64,000 nucleotides of DNA from Bedellia somnulentella (lineage: Eukaryota; Arthropoda; Insecta; Lepidoptera; Bedelliidae). Numbering within the stretch: the stretch's first letter is position 1; the number at the start of each line of letters is the position of its first letter. Of the stretch, positions 36,401 through 48,400 are shown in pieces. The notes below the pieces were generated by a model. The model did not search any database. It was not told where the DNA came from and saw nothing but the letters and a program-made list of their open reading frames with translations. The stretch lies in NCBI GenBank assembly GCA_963576735.1, contig OY755191.1, positions 11,065,608 through 11,129,607 on the forward strand, read 5' to 3'. A program made the translations under genes and the position numbers.

Positions 36401-39400
36401 ACAGTGTTGCCATAGAAAACAAAGCTGCCGGGATGTGCTTTCGCATTTTATTAGCCATTTTTTTAAACTACTATCATAATGTGATTGATATGCGCAATAA
36501 CGTTTTGCACATGAATATTTATTAGGCAAACGGTGTGCAGGTTGTAAAAAATTCTTCCGTGCGAATACTATGTCTCTGATTAAAAAAGGTTTCTCGTATT
36601 GAAGTTTTTAAACATTGCTAATGAGATTGAGTAGTATACTTCTTTATGTAAAATCAACAATAATTGGATATATTTATGAGAAATGAATAATAATAATATT
36701 TTAGGAAGTTGGTCCAATGAAGACCTGTGATACGGGATACTCGTAGAGTGAGACGTGGGAAACAATTATAAATGTTCATCAGTATATAGTACCTTCAGAT
36801 GGGATTGTAGCCGCGTCCTCCGTAGCCTGAAAATAGCATTCTAACCTAAAACTGCATTTAAATGTATAAAATTAACATCTACGAACCAACACCTTATCAC
36901 AGTGAAATGTTGTAAACATAATGATACTTTTAACTATTCGAAATAATCAGACCCAAATCCCACATGACTTCCGTCACATTTTTTGTCTTTCACCTACAAA
37001 AGACAATGACTTGTTGATTTACATACAGATTCTAACAGCGGAAAAAGTATAATCCTTTTTTTGTAAACCTTTTTCGAACACTGATTGCTACGATACAAAA
37101 AATGTATGCCGGCACGTAACTCCATCTCTTTCACAGATGTATAAAATGATAGAGACGCAATGTTTAATCGAAATAAACTTTTGAATTGAAACAAATCCGA
37201 TCAGGTTTTTTGATCTTCGAAAGCGAGATTTCTTAGGGCAGGTGGCGCTGACCCAAACGATTTTTTCTAATAATTAATTAGATTCACATCTGTTGGGTAA
37301 TTATGACCCACCGACGTGGATTGAAGGGTTAATCAAATATAATAAAGAAATTAGAATACCGCGCTTGCTTGATGGACATGTGTTTTGTCTTTTGCATTAA
37401 TTCTGATTAGATGTTACTTTCGGGTGTTTTTGTGTTTAATTAACTTTTTTTGTACTGAGACGCAGAAAACATCTGCTTCTGCGTGAAAGGAGCGATTCGA
37501 TAGCGTTACACGGATAATGAAGTTGTTATTATTGTACAATACAATTAATATAATAACAACTGCTTGAGCTTTTTTGATAATATGTAGTAAAACTGATACT
37601 TAATTCATCGTTTTTGAATTAAAAATAGTTGGATTTTATACAAAGAAGGTTTAAATCTTTTTGTTCATGAAAACCTCATGTGGGGATTATTACAAATAAA
37701 TAAATTTTAATTTATAATAATATTATAATAGTATTAATAATAAATAATTTATTTATTAGTAATAATCCCCACATGAGGTTTTCATGGACAAAAAGATTTA
37801 AATTATGTGTTAGTTAGGCGTTTTCAACATTTGCATTCTATCTGATAAGGTAGACAAGTGGCCTTCCGAATTAGTAAAAATTCGTAGTTAGGAAACGCAA
37901 ACACTACATAAACTTGTAAAAGAGATAAAGGATAGAAGAATTTCGCACTGGCAGCCATTGACACGGTGGCTCAATTGGCAGAGCGACGGGGGTGTATTTT
38001 TCTTTCGGGGGGAAATTTTTCTTTCCTTTATTTATTCTTTATTTATTAAAGGAGGTAGAATTTTATACAAAGAAAGAAGGTTTGGTTTTTAGAAATCCTA
38101 TGTGATCCTTCTTCGTCCAATACGGGGCCGCCATTCCAGATCCTTGGAGCCCCAACAGTGATATCGGTTCTGCATGCAATTTGCCCTGCCACGTAAGTTT
38201 TGCAACTGTCCTCTGTGAATTCCTTCTCATTGTGAATTCTATCGCGTAGGGAAACTCATAATATAGCCCTCTCCATCGTCCTTTGGTCACTTGGGTATGT
38301 ACTTTCTAATAATTCTCATTGTAAAGGGTTAAGTTTTCTGTACAGTAATTCACTTTTAGCACTTTAAATGCTCTAGGCGCGGCTCACATCGCTCTTTGCA
38401 CTTTGCATGACGGAATGAATTGAATTTTAGACAAGCTGCAATATACAAGCTATAATAATAATATATAAGATATCAGAACGCGGCTCATCTGGTCTAGATT
38501 CGATGTTTGACGTTATTCCCGAAATTTCATATTAAGTTAATTTACTTAGGTACATACATACATATACGCGACGCCATAAATCCCAAAAGGGGTAGCCAGA
38601 GCTGTATAAAGCTACAAACTCCTCAGCCACATTTGGAAGTTGATATGGGACAAGATGGTAGAAATAAAGAATCCTTGGTGATGCGTCTCCAGCCGCATCG
38701 CCCAAAAACCACTAAAAGGAGCCATACCCATAGTAGGTAGGGTAGTGAGCCGGCAATGCATGTGGTTATGCTGTTTAAAACTATGTTTAGTTATGCGTTT
38801 ATTTATACTCGTATTTATAACCATCCTTTCCCCACTCAATTTTCCAAAAGTGGCTGAGGAATTTTTAATACGTTAGCTCTGGCTACCCCTTCTAGGGATT
38901 TATAGCCGTGAGTATTTTGTAAGATGTATGTATGTATATTTATAAATATAGTCTCAAAACATTATTATAAAAAACATATGACGTAATTTTTTATGCTATA
39001 AATCTTGAACCACAAAATTGTCAGTTGATGTTACGATAACTAGTACTTACTTATGCTATCCCTTCGGCGTAAATTTTATATCCTTGTATGATATGCATAC
39101 ATACATATAACATCTAAACATAAACGTTCACGCCCTTTATCCCCGAAGGGGTTGGCAAAGGTACCACTACTTCTTAACAACAGGTGACAGCGCCACCTAG
39201 TATCCAAAGTAGGTATCCACGTTTTGCTTTACATACATATACTCACGACAATAAATCCCAAAAAGGGGTACAGAGCTTTAGAGCTAGAAACTCTTCGGCC
39301 ATCTTTGGAAGTTGGCTGAAGAAGATGTTAGGAATAAATTATCATTGGTGATGGGTTTCCATATCGTATTTAACTGTTTATAAATGAAGTAGCTAAAATA

Positions 39401-42400
39401 TCTTCCCATGGTCATGAGCTGTGTCCAAAAAAATCATTTGCATAATCTTTCTTTTTGAACATTGTGTTGGTAATATCAAGAAGGGTTGATTTGAGCGATG
39501 GGTTTCTTGTGTTACCATTATTAAAAACTATCACGCACTCCTATATTCACTCAAGTCAATTATTAACGTGGGTAAGCAGAGATTAGTGTCCGCTTGATCC
39601 TTGCAGAACTTCTAAAACAAAGCAGTTACACTTCTTTGCCAAGAAATTGACTGAATGATAGAATTTATTTATGGATTTTTAGTGGTATTTATATTTTTGG
39701 GTGTTCCTATTTTTTGTTGTAAATTTCAGTTTATTATAATAATTTCGATTTTAATAATTTAGCGTTTTTATATTTATTTTATATATTATTCAGTAGATAT
39801 AATGTCTCTGTGTCATGAATAAAATACAAATTATATTAAATTATATTTATTTAGATAATGTACAACCTGTATTAAAATATAAATCTAAATAAAAACTATT
39901 ATCAATTAAATTAAAATCTACTTAGTTATATACATCAGCTACAAAAAGAAATATATATAAATTAAAAAAATATAACACTTATTTACATTATTAAAATAGA
40001 TACCTAAAAACTTAAAATCTAAAAACATCTTCCAGCTCCTCTTCACGTGGAAGGGTACCTAGGACGCTCTGGAAGCATTGCCGCGTTGTATTGTTTTGTT
40101 ATTCTAAATGAGTGGTACGACCGTACAATTATTAACTTGTACATATGCTCACGTAATAAGACTAGGGTTAAAGTTATGCTTGTCGTTCGTCGTTAAAAGT
40201 AGATAACAATGCAGTTGTTTACATAAAGATTTGTATCAAGAAAACCAGTATTAAGTTTGGTATCCGAAAAATGACCAAAAATTATATTTTTGTGACTAAG
40301 ATTGTTCATCATCGTTAATTGACTCATTATCAAGTTTATCAAAAAAAAAACCTGTGTAAAAATGAAGAAACAAAATGCAATCACTTGTTCGATTGCGTGC
40401 AAACGAAGGCAAACAGTCTGACTCGACTTTAAATTCTTATTAGAATCTCACTGAGAAGTTATGAAAACATATTTTATTTCGTATAGTCTTTATTGAATGT
40501 ATTACTCTTCAAGATATGAGTACATTTCAGTCTTCATTGAATATATTGTGCACTACTTTTTAGATTTGATTCCTAAATTTTTTCCGGATATCATTGCTAA
40601 TTGAGGATAATACACGCTAAAATGGTGAGTTAAATCATGTCTAATTTACCATTGTTTCAGCCGTTAAATTTTACAAGTAGGTAGTTACGTAAGTGAATCC
40701 AATGAAGTAGTAATTTATTAAAAACATTTATCAGTTTTTTTATACAATATTTAATTTTCATTTTAAATACTGCAAAACAAAAGATAATTATAATAGAATA
40801 TTAATAATGTTCGTTCTCTGAGCTTTGAATTCTGAACACACTCTTGTTTATAGTTAGAATATCCAAAAAAAATATGTTATTATAATTTGCCAAAAATGTT
40901 AAGAGTTCTTGGAAGTTCCAAAAGTAAAGTTATCGAACTAAAATCATTCGATAGGATTCCTTTTTACTCATCACGAACTACACCCAGCAATAAGGTATAA
41001 TGTTCTTTAAATCCTTCACTACACGGCAAGTACACTTCACTATACTATATTTAAAAAAAAATACATACTCTCTAAACTGTTTTTGTAATTTTTTTTTACC
41101 TGAACCCTAGGGTGGAGTCTATTAAGCCACCCCTAAGTTTTTCTACAACATAAAAACCAATAGTGCAGTTGAGGGGTGGCAACATTTTTTTCGACACGGC
41201 AGCCCAGATCAATATTTTGCCGCTGAGCCGTTACATTGGCTCTTTATTATTCATTCCGAAACGAACAATAAGATATTTAACCCTCTATGTAAAATTTTAT
41301 TTGTCTAGTTTTTATTCTATGTTGTAACGGTCCCAACAAGTATTTTTGATAAATGGGGTTTGAAAAAGGGGTTGTTTTTTTGGTGTTTCGTTATACACGC
41401 GATTTTTCGACGACACTAAATTGGTTTCGGGCATGCAAATGTTGCTTTACGATTTCATTCCGGATGTGTTGAATTAAATATTCTCTATTTCTTGAAATAG
41501 CTTACTTTTTAATTTTTCGCTATTCTACCTGAGGCCAAATGGTTCTGGTCAGGTAATCGGTTAGCCAATCATTTTAAAATGGTAACGGGATGTTCAAATT
41601 TAATTTAATAAGGGGGTTTGCGTGTTCATTATTAAATGTATACATTTACTTATCTATACTTATAAGACCTTCTTTTTAAGAAGAAATTTTAAGAACAGAG
41701 AAATATTTCACTTTTTGGATCACTGAAACACCGATATTTCATAAAACCCTTTATTTCCAGAAGTCTGGACGTCGGAACCAAGCAATGAGGCAGAGCTTCA
41801 GCTGTACCGAGTGTTACAACGGGCCAGCCTCTTGGTGTACTATGACACCCTGGTAGAGATGGGTAAGCTGATAATATTAATCATAATCATAGTCATCCCA
41901 CGCGAAAATATGTATATTGTTTGAGGCCTCCTTAAAGATCAGACATGTTAAAGGGTAAATCTTTAACTTGTTAAAAAAATTAATATACTCACGGGATAAG
42001 ATTGTAAAACAAAGGTTTTTGGTGATGGGTTGCAAAGCCCATAAATCAGTTCAAAAGACCCAATACACTCTTGCGAACATCCACGGGAAGAAACGGGGTA
42101 TTAATTAAACTAAACCAACATTGCCGTGTAGTGTCGGCTTAGAATAGCACTACCCCGTTTCTACCGATGGGTGTACGTAAGAGGCGACTAACGGTATTGG
42201 GGCTTTTAAGGGATTTTTGGGCGATGCGGCTGGAGACCCATCACCAACAACCTTTACTTTACCATCCTTTCCCCACTCAATTTTCCAAATGTGGCTGAGG
42301 AATTTCTAATTCCTTAGCTCTGGCTACCCCTTCTAGGGATTTATAGCCGTGAGTATATGTATGTATGTATGTAAACCAACACTACACAGCTACAATATGA

Positions 42401-45400
42401 TTGGACTAACACATTAAATAATTCTTATTTAAATCTTGATACATTCGTAACAATAATTTAGAACAAATATTAATGAGCTAATACTTAAATTGTTTTTTTA
42501 CTGAAATAAGAAAGGAAAAATAAGTATTCTATATTTTCGGCTAATCTTATTATAACTTAAATTAGATTCAATAAATTAAATATGATATTCATTTTCATAT
42601 AAATTCTCAATTTCTGTTGGCTCGATTAAAATTAGGCGTACAAATACAAGTGCTAGCCTCCTAAACGAAACTAAACTCCCAACAAAACTAAAAACTACCA
42701 TACAGTCGAATTTAGTAAAGAATCTCCAACATTTTTAAATACACAAATCATTGTAAAGCATAAGCGTTATCGTCGGCAAATTTCGAATAAGTAAAAAATA
42801 TAATACACGAAGTTATTTGAACAACATTACTGAATCTTTATAAAAAAGTCAAATTTAAACCTAATAATAAAACAAAAGTGCATCCTAAATTAATACTCGG
42901 CGTATCCAAAGAAGTAAAAAGCAACATCTGCTATCTCAAAATAAAAGTAATAATGTTTAACCATATCCCTTCATAGGAAGATAAGAAAAAACACTTTCTC
43001 ATCGTTTTCGAGATGTCCAAAAAACCGAATTACCATACGCGAGAAAAAACTAGAAACGCAATGTTGCCCGATGCAAATTTATTTTTTCTCATTTAATTCC
43101 GGCAATTACCTACGAGGCAAGGGTTTAGATGGTCGGCGCGTCTTTTGTTTTTTTTTTCGGCGCCCCTTCTGCAAAATGGTCACGTCGCCGATTTGCATAT
43201 TCGACTAAATTAAATTCGGTTGTGAGCTAAGATTTTTTTCTTAAATCACACGTTTTTGCCAGTCCATAATACAATGATAGTGAAATGAACTTGTGAAGCG
43301 AGAATCTTGAATATTAATGTCGGATGGGATTAAGTTTTTTCCGTGTGTGAAAATAAAAGAGTTAGCTAGCAGCTGACCTCAGGAGTTTGCTTGTTAATTA
43401 TTATGCATATTGAGCTTATGTTTGTTCATTTTTTTTACGCGACACTAGTTTTATTTTATAAAACCTCTTTTTATTAATATAGGGCATTTTTATGTTCTGA
43501 TCATTTTAAAACTTTGATGACAAAGAACAAAAATGACGTTTGTATTACTTTTTTTTAAATGACTTGTTTTAATTTTTTTAAATATCAAACATAAATAAAA
43601 AAACATAAAATTGCTATTCTATCTAGATTCTTAAACAAATAAATTAGCTAGTATTATAATCCAGTTAAAGTGGAAGATATATTATGTGGATCTTGTGATC
43701 TATGTAAATAATCCGCATATATTTATTTAAATGATATTTATTTATATATTAGCTGTGTAGTGTCGGCTTAGAATAGCACTATTCCATTTCTTTCCTTGGC
43801 TATTCGTAAAATGCGACTAAGGGTAATGGGGCTTTTTAGGTTGTTGGTGATTAACTATCTCCGCACCATACTAACAACCTTTATTCCACAATCTTGTCAA
43901 CAATATTAATATATTTAAGTGAGGTGTGTTTCTATTAATGAGCTGATTAGTTGGATCAGTTACTCATAATTTCATTTGTATTTTTGCAATTTCAGGGGGC
44001 GATGATCTCCAACAACTCTGCGACGCAGGAGAAGAAGAGTTTTTAGAAATCATGGCCCTCGTCGGCATGGCGTCCAAACCTCTACATGTCCGAAGACTTC
44101 AGAAAGCTCTCCAAGAATGGGTCACGAACCCAGCTCTCTTCCTAATACCCCTCCCACTAGTCCCAAATCTCTGTCCAGAAATGCCTCCCTTCATGCAATG
44201 TAGCCAAAGACTCCTAAACCTATCCCAAAATATGCCAAATGTTTTACCAAGAACAGTAGCTTCTCCAGAAAATAGGAATATATTTAGTCCCTCTCCTGGT
44301 GTTGCAGAAAATTGCGCGCCATCGTTACCTCATTCTAATACAAGTCCAATTCACCAACCTTCGACGACTTTCGCTAAGATTGTCCTTTCACCTGCTTCAG
44401 CGCCTATATCTTCAAGTAGATCCTTTTCCCCTCAAAGCGGCTGTCCACCTGCATCTTCAGGATCCAGTCCATCATCAGTCACATCCCCAGTTCAGCTAAC
44501 GCCTGTATTGTTAGAGGTTCAAGTACAAAAATTAGCTTCTGCAGCTGAAAAAATATGCAAGCAACTTCCTCAACTAGAACCTAAACCACATAATACGAAA
44601 AAGAAGATGTGCAAAGATTTAGAGCTAGTAATGATGATGCCAGAATCAGATCCTAAAAGGATGGAAGAGATACGCAAATATGCGGCTATTTATGGAAGGT
44701 TTGATTGTAAGAGAAAACCAGAGAAGCCATTAACGTTACATGAGGTTAGTTCACAGTTTGTTTTTTATGAAGAAGGTTTATCCTGTAAACAAATAATGCA
44801 AAATCTATTCTTTACGTTAAGTATATAAATAATACTTATAAATATATAAACACTCCTCGTATTCGTATATAACTTATAGTTTTTCTAATAGGAATCGAAG
44901 TTATGTAATCTTAGCAATCCGCCCCTTTTCTTACACTATGAATCGAGGATCTTAAATATAAGTTTCGAAATATTTTCTTGTAAGAATATAAAATACCCGA
45001 ACATTGAGTCTTCATTGTAATGATATGATATGAGAGACATTTGACGATGTCCGTGGCCGAGTGGATTACCTCACCCTGGCTAGCTTTAGTCCGGAGGTTG
45101 CGGGTTCGATCCACCCTGAGAGCAACATTTATGTGATAAGCATAAATTGTTGTTTATTAGTCTTGCATGTTATTTATATGTGTATTATATAATATAACAT
45201 ACATCGTTGAGTTAGTATTCTATATGACAAGATTTACTTAGTTTGGGGCTAACTTGATCTGTGTATAATATTTCCGTATATTTATTTATTTATTATTTAT
45301 GAGTCGTTCGCTAACTTATCATCCAACAACATTTACAATAAACTTTAACACTAGGAAGACCAAGGCAGTCAAATTGGCGCAATGCGATTTCATTATGAAA

Positions 45401-48400
45401 TATATCACAAAGTATGCTTTTGTTTCTTTTCACATTTTATCACTTATCTATCACCGGAAAAAACGCCTGAAGATTGGCATAAGCCAATTTACAGTGCGAA
45501 GTCTGTCAGGTCAGCTAGTATACTATATAAAACTAATTGCTTTAAACTTAATAGCTGTCTGTGAATCTCTAGACATAACAACCTATTGATCTATGTTGAT
45601 CTATTGACGACGTGATAGCTCAATGGGTAGAACACCGGTTAACGTGCAAGCGACTAGTGTTCAAATCCCGGGTCGGGCCTTTACCAATTTGTCTTTTCTA
45701 AAGATATATGTGTGGTTAATTTGTCATGGTTGTTAACGGTGAGGGAAAACATCGTGAGGCAACCCACATGACTGAGTTTTACTTAGTCATGTGACAGTGT
45801 ATTCGTACAAAACGGCGATAGGCCTGCCCCCTATCACGTGAGTACACTGTCTATGCAAAACGTGGGTACTCTGAACACCAGGTGACAAAGTCACGTGATG
45901 TTCAGAAGTATTAGTACCTCTGCCAACCCCTTCGGGGATATTCGGCGTGAACGTTTATGTTATTATGTTATGTTATGATCTATGTTCTAGGTGATGGTAA
46001 ACGAAGCCGCGGCTCAGATGTGTCGGTGCATGCCAGCTCTGCTGACCAGGAGGGACGAGCTGTTCCCGCTAGCAAGACAGGTGGTCAGGAAAGCTGGGCT
46101 GCATTATTCTAAACACGGGTTAGTGGTAAATTTAGATATACGCAAAGAGATTAAATGAATATATTTAATTGTAACTCAGTTATTTTTTTACCGTACAAAT
46201 GTTGGTAGTTTTTTGACTGCTTTAAACTTGTTTTTAGGTTCTTATACTTTCCCATCAATTTTCAAATCAGTTATGCCTTTTCATGAGTTATAAATCATGT
46301 AACTAAATCGACTTTTTTAACCTTTAATTTGTCATATAGTTAATAATGATGAAAAATTAAAAGTTCCTTATAGTCATGAAAATAATCCAATAACATTAAT
46401 CTAACAGGAATTCTTAAATTCCTATAAGGAAATGGAAGACTCGTATATTCGTACGTTCCGAAAACCACTTTAGGAAATTGAAGGTGGGAAAGTTGGTTGA
46501 GTTAAGCGTAATGGTGTTTAATGGGCAGTTTGTGGATGTCACACCCCCTGATTACGTATCTTTAGCGTTATCGACAGCGAAAGCCTTGTGACTTGGGGTC
46601 GAGAGGACACAATACGCATTCTCTTCTTAATAAACCATTCATTAAATCCTTTTTCAATCCACAGACTACCGCCAGCGACATCTGGCGACGAGCGCGGGGA
46701 CGACGAAGACACGCCATCGAAGCGACCGCGGCAGGTCCCTCACACCACACACGTTGACTTAACTGACTAACCAACTAACTCTAGTTTTCCTTAGTACCCT
46801 CACTGTAGCCGATTAGCTGCACCCTTACTACCCTCACTGTACCCTATTAGCTGCACGCAATACTTACACGTTTGATTTCCATTTATGTAGTATTTGTTAC
46901 CTTGTGTCATGTTAGTTGAGATTAGTGTTGCCATGTGATTTTTATTCCCACTATATATTCTTCTTTATTGGGGTGCCCGGGTTATACTGGATAGTATTTG
47001 AAATATAGAGTGGTTTAAATAAAAAGACACGAATATGTTCTACAAGTATTTAGTTAGAAAAGGTACGAATGATATTATCGTTGGCAGATTGAAATAGTGT
47101 TCTTGTAATTCAATTTAACATGGAACTTGTTATATATGATAGTGATTTGAGTGAAAAATTTCCTCCGTTAAAAATGAAAATGGTCCTCCAGTCATAAAAT
47201 ATAAAACGAATCGATTGAACTGCTAATCGTTAATAATTTTATAACATGTTTCCCGTCGTAACCCATTCGCTTACTAATATGCCTACATCAATGGATATCA
47301 AACAATTATCATATAAAAATAGTAACGAATCTAAATTGGAATTGGTAATAGGGAAAAGGTATATACTATAGGTATATTTAAATATTAACAATAACCGAAA
47401 AAATAACACTTAATACTTTATACATCTCTCGTGACCAACTTTTCAAGGGTTGACTTGGCAGAAATTTTTATCGCTATTACATACAAAGGAGAAAAACCTC
47501 CTTGGCTTTCCTCACACTCATCAAATCAGTCTACTTAGACGAGCCCTTTTAATCATTATACTTCGTACTTCTCTTAAAATCCTACGTAGTGTATTCAGAA
47601 TCCCATCCAATTGGCTCTTTACATCTATTATGGCTTATGTATAAATAATTTAGTAAAATCCGCCTTTTTGGGGTGTGATTCCACAAGGCAAGTGCGAGGT
47701 CAATGTGTTTTTAAAGAATTAACAGAATCGTTTTATTTGCTTGCCTCATCAAGGTGCTGAGCGAAGCGAGAAAATTGAAGCGATTCTTAAAAACACATTA
47801 TTTTCATGTCACATCTTTACCATCTTTATCTTACGCCAGGATCACAATTATACCATCTAAATTTTCTCTCACATTTTTACACTATTCGGAAAGCCTCTAA
47901 AAATTATACCCGCTTTTTACATTTATTTTCTAGAACTCTTTCGTAGCACAGGTATCTTTAGCTATTAATCTTCTTTATTAGCTCAAGAGGTAAGCATGAG
48001 ATTCTATCGCTTTTATAAATTCTGTCGATATTTATATTTAGTTGCTGGTTTTTCATTTCGGTAAGTTAACTTTTATGTTTGCATGAAAATTGGGTTCTTA
48101 GTTACAACATAATTAATTGAATTGCTTGAACTTCGTAGATCGTTTCTCTAATAGTAAATAGAATGATTCAATTATTTTTTTGATATTTCAAAGCTTACAT
48201 AAAGCATAATTTAAATATGTAATTATCGAAGTTAAAAGTTACTGGATGTTCAACATACATACATATACTCACGGCTATATTTCCCTAGAAGGGGTAGCCA
48301 GAGCTAAGGAATTATAAAGTCCTCAGCCAAACAAAACGAATCATAAACTATGGAGGAAAGAAACTGACCATCACTATACGAGTAATTCATTTTATTTCAA

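Noticed and set aside
44299..44499. Second plus-strand frame inside nab exon 3
   Set aside because: Out of frame with the conserved NCD1 and NCD2 reading.
45049..45125. tRNA gene
   Set aside because: A- and B-box-like motifs are present, but the acceptor strands do not pair and a LINE-type tail with (ATTT)n follows, so it is a SINE head.
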